Positions 1 to 9,157 of a DNA stretch of 64,000 bases are shown one piece after another. The stretch comes from Lawsonibacter celer (GTDB lineage: Bacteria > Bacillota > Clostridia > Oscillospirales > Oscillospiraceae): NCBI RefSeq assembly GCF_014281125.1, contig NZ_JACOEA010000004.1, forward strand, positions 142,484 through 206,483, read 5' to 3'. Position 1 is the stretch's first letter. The number at the start of each line of letters is the position of its first letter. The notes beneath the pieces were generated by a model that saw nothing but the letters and a program-made list of their open reading frames with translations, had not been told where the DNA came from and made no database searches. The position numbers and the translations under genes were made by a program.

Positions 1-611
1 TCACCGGCCTGCTCAAGCCCGCCTCCGGCTCGGTCCGGGTGTGCGGCGCCGACTGTACCGGGGCCGACCCCAGGATGATCCTGGGGCAGGGGGTGTCCCA
101 CATCCCGGAGGACCGGCATAAGATGGGCATGATCCGTGAGATGACGGTCAATGAAAACCTGATCTTGATGTCCTATCGCACCCCGGAGTGCCAGAAAAGG
201 GGCTTTTTAAAGTGGAAGGACATCCGCGCCCACAGTCAGGCGCTGTGTGAACAGTATAACATCAAGACTCCGAGCGTTCTGGAGCGGTCCGGCAATCTGT
301 CCGGCGGCAACCAGCAGAAGATGGTGGTGGGCCGCGAACTGGACCGCAGACCCAGGCTGTTGATCGCCATGCACCCGGACCGAGGCCTGGACATCGGCGC
401 CACCAAGTACATCCAGCGACAGATCGTGGCGGCCAGCCAGGCGGGGGCCGGCGTGCTGCTGGTGTCCACGGAGCTGGACGAGATACTGGAGCTCTCCGAC
501 CGCATTCTGGTGGTCTTTGAGGGCCGCATGATGGGCATCCTGGACCGGAGCGAGGCCACGGCGGAGCGCCTGGGCCTGATGATGGCGGGTGCCCGGCAGA
601 GCGCAGGTTAG
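1..611 (+). CDS. ABC transporter ATP-binding protein, C-terminal part (sugar/nucleoside RbsA-like)
   Basis: This is the end of a longer gene cut by the window edge; the reading frame is open from base 3. The visible 202 residues are the second half of an ABC ATPase. They contain the signature LSGGNQQK (about bases 295-318), a Walker B/D-loop stretch LLIAMHPDRGLDIGA and the H-loop region VLLVSTELDEI. LSGGNQQK and RGLDIGA are typical of the double-ATPase proteins of ribose, galactose and nucleoside (BMP/YufO-type) importers. The motif usually reads AxPTRGLD and here has MHPDRGLD. The Walker A site lies outside the window. The permease and binding-protein genes would be expected upstream, because the next gene is an unrelated exporter. 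The ligand cannot be inferred. Confidence 0.9.
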   Translation, partial: TGLLKPASGSVRVCGADCTGADPRMILGQGVSHIPEDRHKMGMIREMTVNENLILMSYRTPECQKRGFLKWKDIRAHSQALCEQYNIKTPSVLERSGNLSGGNQQKMVVGRELDRRPRLLIAMHPDRGLDIGATKYIQRQIVAASQAGAGVLLVSTELDEILELSDRILVVFEGRMMGILDRSEATAERLGLMMAGARQSAG

Positions 612-622
612 GAGGGAAGAAC

Positions 623-1603
623 ATGCTCCGTGGCTTCCAGGGGGAAAAGACGGCCCGGGCGGGCGGAGGGGCGGTCCTGCTGGGCCTTCTGTCCTCGGTG
701 TTTTTTTCCGTTACCTATGTGCTCAATAACTTGATGGCCGACGCGGGCGGAAGCTGGCTTTGGAGCGCCAGCCTGCGCTTTCTGATCATGTTCCCCATTC
801 TGCTGCTTCTGGTCCTCCTCCGGGGGACCCTCGGGCGCACCCTGGCGGCGATCCGTCGTGCCCCGGGGCGCTGGATGGTGTGGAGCACCGTGGGCTTCGG
901 TCTGTTCTATGCGCCCCTCACCTTTGCCTCGGCCTATGGGCCCTCCTGGCTGGTGGCGGGGACCTTTCAGTTCACCATCTTTGCCGGCGCCTTGCTCACC
1001 CCTCTGTTCTGGACCGTGCGGGATACCCCGGCGGGGCCCCTGCGTCAGCGGGGAAAAGTCCCCGTCCGGCTCTTCCCGGCCTTTGCCGTCATCCTGGCGG
1101 GGGTGTTCCTGCTCCAGGTGGACCATTTCCAAAAGACGGACCCCCTTACCGTGGTGCTCTTTGCCATTCCGGTGCTGGTATCCGCCTTTGCCTATCCCCT
1201 GGGCAACCGGAAGATGATGGAGCTGTGCGGCGGAGAGCTGGGTGTGATCGAGCGGGTGTTCGGCATGGATCTGTGCTCGCTGCCCTTTTTCCTGGTGCTG
1301 GCCGCCGCGGCAGGCGCGACGGCGGGCGCGCCGTCGCTCGGGCAGCTGCTTCAGTCCGCGGTGGTGGCTCTCTCCTCCGGTATTGTAGCGACCCTGGTGT
1401 TTTTTTATGCCACCCAGCTGGTGAGGGAGAACCCGCAGCAGCTGGCCCTGGTGGAGTCCACCCAGTGCGGCGAGGTAGTGTTCTCCCTGCTGGGGGGGAT
1501 CCTACTGCTGCACAATGCCCTGCCCAGCCCGGTGGCGGCGCTGGGCCTGGTGCTCATTGTGGCCGGTATGGCGGCCAACAGTCTGCTCAGCGCGAAAAGA
1601 TAA
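623..1603 (+). CDS. DMT-superfamily multidrug-efflux-like membrane protein
   Basis: A 326-residue, very hydrophobic protein with about ten predicted membrane helices, the size and arrangement of drug/metabolite transporters (two repeats of five helices). The sequence resembles the EmrE-like multidrug resistance efflux family PF13536 (for example GPSWLVAGTFQFTIFAGALLTPLF in the middle, quoted here in outline only). An AGGAGG ribosome-binding site lies 6 bases before the ATG, 12 bases after the stop of the ABC ATPase gene. The two genes are probably co-transcribed but need not be functionally linked. The substrate is unknown, and export is inferred from family membership only. Confidence 0.75.
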   Translation: MLRGFQGEKTARAGGGAVLLGLLSSVFFSVTYVLNNLMADAGGSWLWSASLRFLIMFPILLLLVLLRGTLGRTLAAIRRAPGRWMVWSTVGFGLFYAPLTFASAYGPSWLVAGTFQFTIFAGALLTPLFWTVRDTPAGPLRQRGKVPVRLFPAFAVILAGVFLLQVDHFQKTDPLTVVLFAIPVLVSAFAYPLGNRKMMELCGGELGVIERVFGMDLCSLPFFLVLAAAAGATAGAPSLGQLLQSAVVALSSGIVATLVFFYATQLVRENPQQLALVESTQCGEVVFSLLGGILLLHNALPSPVAALGLVLIVAGMAANSLLSAKR

Positions 1604-1610
1604 GGCATGA

Positions 1611-1646
1611 AACGGCCGTCCCTCACCAACCGGCGGGGCGGCCGTT
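1611..1646 (+). terminator. Probable terminator after the DMT transporter
   Basis: The 8-bp inverted repeat AACGGCCG / CGGCCGTT with a 20-base loop is followed by TCCCTTTGAT. The T-run is short, so efficiency is uncertain. It sits 8 bases after the exporter stop codon and before the fbp leader. Confidence 0.5.
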
Positions 1647-1737
1647 CCCTTTGATAAAAATCAAAAAGCCTATTCCCAAATGGCCGGCCAGGTGAGATAA
1701 TAGGGTATCACCATTGGACGCAAGGAGGAGGCGCGTT

Positions 1738-3729
1738 ATGAAGCAAGCAAAAGCCTATCGTCCGGAAAACCTGCACTACCTGAAGATGCTGGCCCGGCAG
1801 TACCCCACCGTACAGGCCGCCAGCACGGAAATCATCAATCTGCAGGCCATCCTCAACCTGCCCAAGGGCACGGAGCACTTTGTCTCCGATGTGCACGGGG
1901 AGTACGAGGCGTTCCTGCACATCCTCAACTCCGCCTCCGGCGTGGTGCGGGAGAAGCTGGACGATTTGTTCAGCACCAGCGTCTCCCGGGCCGAGCTGGA
2001 CCAGCTGGCCACCCTCATCTACTACCCCAAGGAGAAGCTGGAGGAGATCAGTCGGGAGCGGGAGGACATGCGGGAGTTCTACCGTATCACCTTCCACCGC
2101 CTGATCGAGGTGTGCCGTTTGGTGAGCACCAAGTACACCCGCTCCAAGGTGCGCAAAGCCATGCCGCCAGAGTATGCCTACATCATTGACGAGCTGATCC
2201 ACACCCACTATGAGGACGGCGACAAGCGGGACTACTACGAGAACATCATCTCCACCATCATCGACATCGACCGGGCCCCCAATTTCCTGGTGCAGCTGTG
2301 CGAGCTCATCAAGCGCCTGGCGGTGGACCACCTGCACCTGGTGGGGGACATCTTTGACCGCGGGCCGGGCGCGGATGTGATTCTGGACTCCCTGATGGCC
2401 TACCACAGCGTGGATATCCAGTGGGGCAACCACGACATTTTGTGGATGGGCGCGGCCTCGGGTTCCCGCACCCTGGTGGCCACGGTGCTGGCCAACTCCC
2501 TGCGCTACAACAATCTGGACGTGATCGAGACCGGCTACGGCATCTCCCTGCGGCCCCTGTCCATCTTCGCCAACGAGGTCTATAAGGACTGCGATGTGCG
2601 CCAGTTCGCCGTGAAGTTCTCCAACGGGGACGAGGGGCGCTATACCGAGAAGGATAAGCTTCTGGCCGCCCGGATGCACAAGGCCATCACCATGATCCTC
2701 TTCAAGCTGGAGGGACAGAAGATCCTGCGAAATCCCGCATTCGGCATGGAGGACCGGCTGCTGCTGGACAAGGTGGACTACGAAAACAAATGCGTGAGCG
2801 TGGACGGGGTGACCCACCCTCTGCTGGACACAGATTTCCCTACCGTGGACCCCAAGGACCCCTACACCCTCACCGAGGAGGAGAGCGTGCTCATCGACCA
2901 GCTTACCCGCTCCTTCCGCCACAGTGAGAAGCTCCAGCGCCATGTGCGCTTCCTCTACTCCAAGGGCAGCGTCTACAAGGTGTACAACGGCAACCTGCTC
3001 TTCCACGGCTGCGTTCCCATGACGGAGGACGGCCAGCTGCTGGAGTTCTCCGTGGGCGGCAAAAAACTCTCCGGAAAGGCCTTCCTGGACTATGCGGACC
3101 TGACCGCCCGCCGGGCCTATTACAGCAAACCGGGCACCGCCGAGCGGGAGCACGGGATGGATTTTCTGTGGTTCCTGTGGGCCGGGCGCAACAGCCCCAT
3201 CTTCGGCCGGGACAAGATGACCACCTTTGAGCGCCGCTTTATCGAGGACGAGGCGGTCTGGACTGAGCCCAAGAACGCCTATTACCGCCTGTACAACGAC
3301 CCTGTGGTGTGTGACGCACTGCTGAAGGAGTTTGGTCTGGAGGGCCCTCACTGCCACATCATCAACGGACATATGCCCGTCAAATCCAAGAAGGGGGAGA
3401 GCCCCCTGAAGGCGGGGGGCAAGCTGCTGGTCATTGACGGGGGCTTCTGCAAGGCGTACCAAAAGACCACCGGCATCGCCGGCTATACCCTGATCTACAA
3501 TTCTGCCTGCTTCCGGCTGGTCTCCCACGAGCCCTTTGTGGGGCGGGCCAACGCCATCCGGGAGAACCAGGACATCGCCTCCACCTCCGTGGTGTTTGAG
3601 CGGCTGGAGGCCCGCATGAAGATCGCAGGCACCGATGTGGGCCGGCAGCTACAGGAGCAGATTGACGACCTGATGGCCCTGCTCTCCGCCTACCGCAGCG
3701 GCGAGATCGTGGAGGATCACAAGCACTGA
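1738..3729 (+). CDS. fbp: Fructose-1,6-bisphosphatase, class III
   Basis: This enzyme hydrolyses fructose 1,6-bisphosphate to fructose 6-phosphate and is the irreversible step of gluconeogenesis in many Firmicutes. The 663-residue length is close to the roughly 670 of the class III family. The three metallophosphoesterase metal-binding motifs are all present: SDVHGE at residues 50-55, GDIFDRG at 203-209 and GNHD at 230-233. The frame is open further upstream, but the AAGGAGGAGG ribosome-binding site lies inside that extension and fixes the start at the ATG at 1738. Pyruvate carboxylase (11490-14918), another gluconeogenic or anaplerotic enzyme, is encoded in the same window but in a separate unit. 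Confidence 0.96.
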   Translation: MKQAKAYRPENLHYLKMLARQYPTVQAASTEIINLQAILNLPKGTEHFVSDVHGEYEAFLHILNSASGVVREKLDDLFSTSVSRAELDQLATLIYYPKEKLEEISREREDMREFYRITFHRLIEVCRLVSTKYTRSKVRKAMPPEYAYIIDELIHTHYEDGDKRDYYENIISTIIDIDRAPNFLVQLCELIKRLAVDHLHLVGDIFDRGPGADVILDSLMAYHSVDIQWGNHDILWMGAASGSRTLVATVLANSLRYNNLDVIETGYGISLRPLSIFANEVYKDCDVRQFAVKFSNGDEGRYTEKDKLLAARMHKAITMILFKLEGQKILRNPAFGMEDRLLLDKVDYENKCVSVDGVTHPLLDTDFPTVDPKDPYTLTEEESVLIDQLTRSFRHSEKLQRHVRFLYSKGSVYKVYNGNLLFHGCVPMTEDGQLLEFSVGGKKLSGKAFLDYADLTARRAYYSKPGTAEREHGMDFLWFLWAGRNSPIFGRDKMTTFERRFIEDEAVWTEPKNAYYRLYNDPVVCDALLKEFGLEGPHCHIINGHMPVKSKKGESPLKAGGKLLVIDGGFCKAYQKTTGIAGYTLIYNSACFRLVSHEPFVGRANAIRENQDIASTSVVFERLEARMKIAGTDVGRQLQEQIDDLMALLSAYRSGEIVEDHKH

Positions 3730-3756
3730 TTTACATTTGATGCAAGGAAGGAACCC

Positions 3757-4887
3757 ATGACCGAGAGAGAAATCGCAGAACTCCGCCGGCGCTTCCGGCC
3801 GGACCGGAGCAGTATCACCCATGTACACGGATGCTATGTCAATGAAAGCCGGGAGATTGTGGCACGGTTCGATCAATCCCTGGCCCTGATGACCCAGGGG
3901 GAGAGCGAAAGTCTGCTGGGCATCCTCAAGCGCACCCTGTCCGGCACCCTGGGCAGACAGCTGCTGGACATCGAATTCGCCACCCGGCAGGTGGCGGAGG
4001 GGGAGGAGCACAGAATCCTGATGGCCCTGCGGGATTCCCGCCTGCAGGATTCGGAGAAGGTGGAGGCCTTTTTCCACACGATCATCGCCGCCCTCTCCCT
4101 GGAGGGCAACTACATGATTCTGCTGGCCCACGACGCCTATGACGTGCCCTACCGGGCCAAGGACGGCGCGGATCAGCAGGACGCCTCCAGCGAGGTGTAC
4201 TCCTATCTCCTGTGCAGCATCTGCCCGGTGAAGCCCACCAAGCCGGCCCTGAGCTATTCCGCCCACGCCAATGAGTTTCGCCGCCTGCGGCAGGACTGGG
4301 TGGTCTCCCCGCCGGAGCTGGGCTTCCTGTTTCCGGCCTTTGACGAGCGCAGTACAAATCTGTACAACGCCCTGTACTACAGCCGGGACCCGGGGGAGAG
4401 TCATCCGGACTTTGTGGAGGCGGTGTTCCGCACGCCGGTGCCCATGCCGGCGGATACCCAGAGGGAGACATTCAAGAGCGTGCTGGGGGAGGCCCTCAGC
4501 GAGGACTGCAATTATGAGGTGGTGCAGGCGGTACATGACCAGCTGTGCGGCCTGATCGCGGACCACAAGGCCAGCCGCGAGGAGGAGCCGCTGGTCATCA
4601 CCAAGGGAGCGGTGAAGTGCGTGCTCCGGGCCGCCGGCGTGTCGGACAGCCGGATGAACGCCTTTGACGCCGGATATGACGAGGCCTTCGGGGAGGGAAC
4701 CGCCCTGAGCCCCCGCAATCTGGTGGATACCAGCCGCATGGAGGTGCGCACGCCGGATGTGACCATCAAGGTCAACCCGGAGCGCAGCGACCTGGTTAAG
4801 ACCCGGGTCATCGACGGGGTGAAGTACATCCTCATCCGGGCGGACGACAGTGTGGAGGTGGACGGCGTGTCCATCCGTATCGGGTGA
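3757..4887 (+). CDS. DUF4317 family protein
   Basis: A 376-residue soluble protein that matches what I recall of the DUF4317 family of Clostridia (N-terminal region with the R-P-D-R-S-S-I-T-H-V-H-G-C-Y-V-N pattern). No catalytic motif, signal peptide or membrane segment is visible. An AAGGAAGG ribosome-binding site precedes the ATG, 27 bases after the fbp stop. The stop codon overlaps the start of the downstream tRNA-dihydrouridine synthase gene, so fbp, this gene and dus look like one transcription unit. The function is unknown. Confidence 0.8.
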   Translation: MTEREIAELRRRFRPDRSSITHVHGCYVNESREIVARFDQSLALMTQGESESLLGILKRTLSGTLGRQLLDIEFATRQVAEGEEHRILMALRDSRLQDSEKVEAFFHTIIAALSLEGNYMILLAHDAYDVPYRAKDGADQQDASSEVYSYLLCSICPVKPTKPALSYSAHANEFRRLRQDWVVSPPELGFLFPAFDERSTNLYNALYYSRDPGESHPDFVEAVFRTPVPMPADTQRETFKSVLGEALSEDCNYEVVQAVHDQLCGLIADHKASREEEPLVITKGAVKCVLRAAGVSDSRMNAFDAGYDEAFGEGTALSPRNLVDTSRMEVRTPDVTIKVNPERSDLVKTRVIDGVKYILIRADDSVEVDGVSIRIG

Positions 4888-5846
4888 GCATGCGCTGGGA
4901 CTGCGCCCCCATGGAGGGGATCACCGGCGCACAATTCCGCCGGGTGCACAGCCGCTGCTTCGGCGGAGTGGGGCGGTATTACGCACCCTTTCTCTCCCCC
5001 ACCCGGGACCACGTGTTTACCCGGCGGGAGCTGCGGGAGATCCTGCCCGAGCAAAACGGGGGCACGGATACGGTGCCCCAGCTGCTGACCAAAAATCCGG
5101 AGGATTTTCTCTGGGCCGCCGGGGAGCTGGCGGCCATGGGCTACCGGGAGGTCAACCTGAACCTGGGCTGCCCATCGGGCACCGTGACCGCCAAGGGCAA
5201 GGGGGCCGGAATGCTGGCCGACCCGGCGGGGCTGGAGCGCTTTTTGGACCGGATCTTTGCTGCCCCGCCCCTGGCCGTGTCGGTCAAGACCCGCTTGGGC
5301 ATGCGGGATCCGGAGGAGTTCGGCCCCCTGCTGGAGCTCTTCTGCCGCTACCCCATCCGGGAGCTGATCCTCCACCCCCGGGTGCGGGAGGACTTTTACC
5401 GCCGCCCCGCCCGGAGAGAGGCCTTTGCCGCCGCCCTGCCCCGGTGCACCCTGCCGGTGTGCTACAACGGCGACCTGTTCACCGCCGGGCAGTGCGCCGC
5501 CTTTCAGGCGGAATACCCCGGGGTCGCCGGGGCGATGCTGGGCCGGGGGCTGATCGGGGACCCGGCCCTGGCCCGAAAGGCGTCGGGCGGACCGCCCGCG
5601 GGGCGGAGCGAGCTGGAGGATTTTCTGGAGCAGCTCTTTGACGAGTACGCCCGGGACTACGGCAGCGCCCATGCCGCCATGATGCGAATGAAGGAGCTGT
5701 GGTCCTATCTTCTGGGCCTCTTTGACGGGGCGGAGCGTCCGGGCAAGGCTCTGCGCAGGGCCCGGGACCCGGCGGAGTACCGGACTCAGGCGGCCGCCAT
5801 TCTCCGCAGCGCCGGCCTGCGCACGGAGAGCCGGGGAATTTTTTAA
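4884..5846 (+). CDS. tRNA-dihydrouridine synthase (Dus family)
   Basis: An FMN-dependent enzyme that reduces specific uridines in the tRNA D-loop to dihydrouridine. The N-terminal APMEGITG motif and the NLNLGCPSG motif, with the catalytic cysteine at about residue 96, are diagnostic for Dus proteins. Length is 320 residues, normal for the family. The C-terminal helical tRNA-binding domain (YARDYGSAHAAMMRMKELW) is also seen. Translation probably begins at GTG 4884, overlapping the upstream TGA by four bases (GTGA), which suggests translational coupling. An ATG at 4890 is the alternative. Which Dus subfamily (DusB or DusC-like) cannot be decided here. Confidence 0.92.
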   Translation: MSMRWDCAPMEGITGAQFRRVHSRCFGGVGRYYAPFLSPTRDHVFTRRELREILPEQNGGTDTVPQLLTKNPEDFLWAAGELAAMGYREVNLNLGCPSGTVTAKGKGAGMLADPAGLERFLDRIFAAPPLAVSVKTRLGMRDPEEFGPLLELFCRYPIRELILHPRVREDFYRRPARREAFAAALPRCTLPVCYNGDLFTAGQCAAFQAEYPGVAGAMLGRGLIGDPALARKASGGPPAGRSELEDFLEQLFDEYARDYGSAHAAMMRMKELWSYLLGLFDGAERPGKALRRARDPAEYRTQAAAILRSAGLRTESRGIF

Positions 5847-5854
5847 AAGAGAAA

Positions 5855-5904
5855 AGAGCAGAAAGCGACCCCTTTGCCGCGGCAAAGGGGTCGCTTTCTG
5901 CTCT
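5855..5904. repeat. Perfect 50-bp palindrome
   Basis: Two 25-base arms meet with no spacer: the left arm starts AGAGCAGAAAGCGACCCC, the right arm ends with its exact complement, and the centre is GCCG|CGGC. It lies 8 bases after the dus stop. No T-run follows on the + strand. On the - strand the stem is followed by TTTTCTCTTTT, but no - strand gene ends here. It may still terminate dus transcription, or it may be a dispersed palindromic repeat. Confidence 0.9.
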
Positions 5905-6000
5905 GGGTCGGACAAAGTGGGGGCGCAGCCATGGAGGGCCTGTCACCGGCCGCCGGCGGGCACATAAGCTGAAAGTATCAACAACAAGGAGGAATCGCTG

Positions 6001-6726
6001 ATGAGCGACCGGAAGATCGTCTGTCTGGATCCCGGCCACGGGCCGGATACGGTAAACGGCTCCCCGGATGGGAGCTACAAGGAGAGGGAGTTCACCTGGG
6101 ACCTCTATCTCCGCCTGCGTGTGTTGCTGGAGGAGCAGGGGATCGCCGTGGTGGGTACCCGTGGGGAGGACGAGAAGCCGGGCCTGACAGACCGGGCGGA
6201 GGTTTCCAACAAAGCGGGGGCGGACCTTTTTGTCTCCCTGCATACCAATGCGGCCGGAAACGACGGCTGGTATGACCCCAAGGGCCTTATGATCTACACC
6301 AGCTCCGGCCCCATCACCGCCCCGCGCAACCAGGCGGCCCTGGATATCCTGGCCCAGGCCCGGGCGGCGGGAATTGAGATCTGGGGGAGCGGCCTGGCCT
6401 ATGAGGGCTATACGGTACTCACCAAGACCGCTGCGCCGGCGGTGCTGATCGAATTTGGCTTCCACACCAACCGGGAAGAGGCGGAGTTGCTCAAGTCAGA
6501 GGCGTACCGGGACCGGCTGGCCCTGGCAGTGGCGAAGGGAGTCTGCGATTTCCTGGGGGTGACCTGGCAGGACACGGAGGAGCGGGAGGACACCCCGGCA
6601 CCCTGGGCGGCCGAGGCGTGGGAGAAGGCCGTTCGCGCGGGTGTTCTGGACGGGACCCGGCCCTGGGCCCCCCTGACCCGGCAGGAGCTGGCCGTAGTCC
6701 TGGACCGGCTGGGCCTGCTGTCTTAA
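6001..6726 (+). CDS. N-acetylmuramoyl-L-alanine amidase (Amidase_3)
   Basis: A zinc enzyme that cuts the amide bond between MurNAc and the stem peptide of peptidoglycan. Zinc ligands are visible: H13 in DPGHG, a glutamate in YKERE (28 or 30) and H81 in SLHTNA. The catalytic glutamate is E151 in VLIEFGFHTN. The catalytic domain covers about residues 4-190. After an acidic linker, residues 200-240 (PWAAEAWEKAVRAGVLDG...LTRQELAVVLDRLG) resemble a single SLH-like or lysin-tail motif. No signal peptide is present, as in phage endolysins and spore- or lysis-type amidases. A good AAGGAGG lies before the ATG. Confidence 0.92.
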   Translation: MSDRKIVCLDPGHGPDTVNGSPDGSYKEREFTWDLYLRLRVLLEEQGIAVVGTRGEDEKPGLTDRAEVSNKAGADLFVSLHTNAAGNDGWYDPKGLMIYTSSGPITAPRNQAALDILAQARAAGIEIWGSGLAYEGYTVLTKTAAPAVLIEFGFHTNREEAELLKSEAYRDRLALAVAKGVCDFLGVTWQDTEEREDTPAPWAAEAWEKAVRAGVLDGTRPWAPLTRQELAVVLDRLGLLS

Positions 6727-6803
6727 ATTATTTACAAATGTTCAAGGAGTATTTAAGGTTTCTGTGGTAAGATGGGCCCATCTTGAGAAAGGATGTGACC
6801 CTG

Positions 6804-9092
6804 ATGCGCAGAAAACTACTGGCCGCCGCGCTGGCCGCAGCCATGCTCCTGGGCTGCAGCGTGTCGGCCTGCGCCGCGGGCAGCAGCGCCGGCGAAGTCC
6901 GGATTCAGCTGTCCGACAGCGGTGTGAAGGTGGACGGAAAGGACGCCCCCACTGACACAAGCAGCACCGTCTATGTGGGCGGCGGGATCATCTATTACGC
7001 CGAAGGCACGGACGAGACCTACGGAGCGGGGAGCGAGAGCGAAAAGCACTCCGCCGACGAGGCGGCCGCCCACACCGTGGTCACCATTACCCAGCCGGGG
7101 ACCTACCGCATTTCCGGCGCCCTGAGCCAGGGACAGATTTTTGTGGACCTGGGTGAGGACGCCAAAACCGATCCTGACGCGGTGGTCACCTTAATCCTGG
7201 ATGGGGCCGATATCACTTGCACGGTGGCTCCGGCGGTGTTCTTCTACCGCGTATATGAGTGCGATACCCAGTGGGTGGCCTATGACGAGGGGGAGAACGA
7301 GGACTATAGCGCCTCCGGCACGGCGGACACCTCCGCCGCCGGAGCCAACGTGATCCTGGCCGCCGGCAGCGAGAACCACATCACCGGCTCCCATGTGGCC
7401 CGCATCTATCAGGAGGGCACCACCAAAAAGCTGCACAAGTATGACGGCGCCTTCTACTCCCGGATGTCCATGAACATCGACGGGGAGAACGGGGACGACT
7501 CCGGCGTGCTTTGCATTGCAGCCGACAATGAGGGCCTGGATTCTGAGCTGCACCTGACCATCAACGGCGGCACGATTGACATACAGAGCCAGGACGACGG
7601 CATCAACACCAATGAGGATTTTGTATCCGTCACCACCATCAATGGCGGAAGCCTGACCATCAACGCCGGGCTGGGGAGCGAGGGCGACGGCATTGACTCC
7701 AACGGCTATCTGACCATCAACGGCGGCACGATCTGGACCATGAGCAATGAGAGTTCCCCGGACGGCGGTATTGACGCGGACGGAGCCATCACCATCAACG
7801 GCGGTACGCTCTACGCTTTCGGCACCCGCAACGACGCGGTGGACAGCGCCTCCGCGCAGCTCTATATGGAGCTCTCCTTTGCATCCACACTGCCCGCGGG
7901 CAGCGTGATCAGCCTCGCCGACCCGGAGGGGGGCGAGCTGTTCCGGGTCACCACACAAAAGACCTGCCAGTCCCTGACTGTGAGCGCCCCTGAGTTGGAG
8001 GAGAACGTTGCGTACAGCCTCTATGTGGACGGGGTTCAGCAGCAGTATACCGGCAACCAGACCGGCGGCTTTGGCGGCGGGCAACCCCCGGCGGGCTTTG
8101 ACCCCACCCAGACGGAACGGCCGGAGGGTGGCCGACCCGGCCAGGACGGTCAGCGGCCCGAGGGGCAGGAGCCGCCGGAGGGCTTTGATCCTGCTCAGAC
8201 CGAGCGTCCGGAGGGCACCCCAAGACCGGAGGACGGAACGGGCGGCTTCCGGCCCGATCAGGGCGGGGGACAGGCGGAGAGCGGCGAGGGCTCCGCGGAG
8301 TTTACTCTTACCCAAAGGGTGCGCAGTTTTTACGGCGTGTCGGATTCCCCGGATGGCTCGGGTAAGACCCGGGTAAGTTTCACAGTCAACGGGGGGAAAG
8401 GGATGACCAGTGTGGCCTCCGGCGAGCGCGTGCTCCTGACGGAGATCCAAGCCAGTGTGGACGGCCTGCCGGACAGCGATGTGCAGATCACCATCACCGA
8501 CGTGCCCAGCGAGGACTATGCCGAGACCTGTCTGCTCTCCGACGGTGAGGAGGCCCTGACGGCCATCCTGCCCACAGAGGACGGCATCTACCGCCTGACC
8601 GTGGGGGTGGTCAGCGGCAACGAGACCTATGCCGGCGTCAACCAGTGGCAGTTCACTGTGGGCGCGCTGCCCTTCTCCGATGTGCGGCAGGGCAGCCAGG
8701 ACTATGACAGCATCAAGGCGGTTTATGACGCGGGCCTGATGGAGGGGACCGGGAGCGGCCGGTTTGAGCCCAACGGCACTGTGACCCGGGCCCAGGCGGC
8801 GGCTGTACTGGCCCGCCTGGCCCGGGCGGAGGTGGAGGACAGCGCTGCCTTTACCGATGTGAGGGCCGGCTCCTGGTACTCCGGATATGTGGGCTGGGCC
8901 TCTTCCAACGGGATTGTGGAAGGGGACGGCCAGGGCCATTTCCTGCCGGAGGCGTCGGTCACCGGCGCCCACATGGAGCTGATGCTGACCCGCTGTGCCC
9001 AGCTGGCCAGAATGGAGTATGAGGCGTCCAATACCTCGGATCAGCCCCTGACCAGAGGAGAGCTGGCCCAAATGCTGACGGCCTTCCTGTAA
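6804..9092 (+). CDS. Secreted Cthe_2159-like beta-helix protein with C-terminal SLH domains
   Basis: A 762-residue surface protein. It starts MRRKLLAAALAAAMLLGCSVSACAAG. LLGC could be a lipobox, or SACA-A could be a signal peptidase I site. Residues about 75-410 hold repeated NGG turns (LTINGGTI, TTINGGSL, LTINGGTIW, ITINGGTLY) typical of the calcium-dependent carbohydrate-binding beta-helix family (Cthe_2159, formerly DUF4353). A Gly/Pro-rich linker repeats FDP(T/A)QTERPEG twice. About residues 625-760 carry two SLH-type segments (FSDV...YDSIKAVYDAGLMEG; FTDVRAGSWYSGYVGWASSNGIVEG) that would anchor it to secondary cell-wall polymer. The frame is open to 6783, but AAAGGATG before ATG 6804 and the signal peptide support that start. 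Confidence 0.85.
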   Translation: MRRKLLAAALAAAMLLGCSVSACAAGSSAGEVRIQLSDSGVKVDGKDAPTDTSSTVYVGGGIIYYAEGTDETYGAGSESEKHSADEAAAHTVVTITQPGTYRISGALSQGQIFVDLGEDAKTDPDAVVTLILDGADITCTVAPAVFFYRVYECDTQWVAYDEGENEDYSASGTADTSAAGANVILAAGSENHITGSHVARIYQEGTTKKLHKYDGAFYSRMSMNIDGENGDDSGVLCIAADNEGLDSELHLTINGGTIDIQSQDDGINTNEDFVSVTTINGGSLTINAGLGSEGDGIDSNGYLTINGGTIWTMSNESSPDGGIDADGAITINGGTLYAFGTRNDAVDSASAQLYMELSFASTLPAGSVISLADPEGGELFRVTTQKTCQSLTVSAPELEENVAYSLYVDGVQQQYTGNQTGGFGGGQPPAGFDPTQTERPEGGRPGQDGQRPEGQEPPEGFDPAQTERPEGTPRPEDGTGGFRPDQGGGQAESGEGSAEFTLTQRVRSFYGVSDSPDGSGKTRVSFTVNGGKGMTSVASGERVLLTEIQASVDGLPDSDVQITITDVPSEDYAETCLLSDGEEALTAILPTEDGIYRLTVGVVSGNETYAGVNQWQFTVGALPFSDVRQGSQDYDSIKAVYDAGLMEGTGSGRFEPNGTVTRAQAAAVLARLARAEVEDSAAFTDVRAGSWYSGYVGWASSNGIVEGDGQGHFLPEASVTGAHMELMLTRCAQLARMEYEASNTSDQPLTRGELAQMLTAFL

Positions 9093-9098
9093 GGACGG

Positions 9099-9128
9099 TT
9101 GCGTCCGGAACACGGGATGTGGTACAAT
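9099..9128 (+). promoter_or_regulatory. Probable sigma-A promoter for the ArsC/Spx-like gene
   Basis: TTGCGT and TACAAT are separated by 18 bases. They lie 30 bases before the ATG of the ArsC/Spx-like gene, immediately after the SLH protein stop. Confidence 0.5.
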
Positions 9129-9157
9129 GAGGAAAAACCAAGACGGAGGAATGTGAC

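Noticed and set aside
1708..3528. Long open frame on the - strand opposite fbp
   Set aside because: It mirrors the coding frame of a clearly recognised gene; high G+C leaves few antisense stops. Its translation is low-complexity (H, V, G, Q) with no domain.
7191..9113. 640-codon frame opposite the beta-helix/SLH gene
   Set aside because: Antisense shadow without a ribosome-binding site or recognisable motif.
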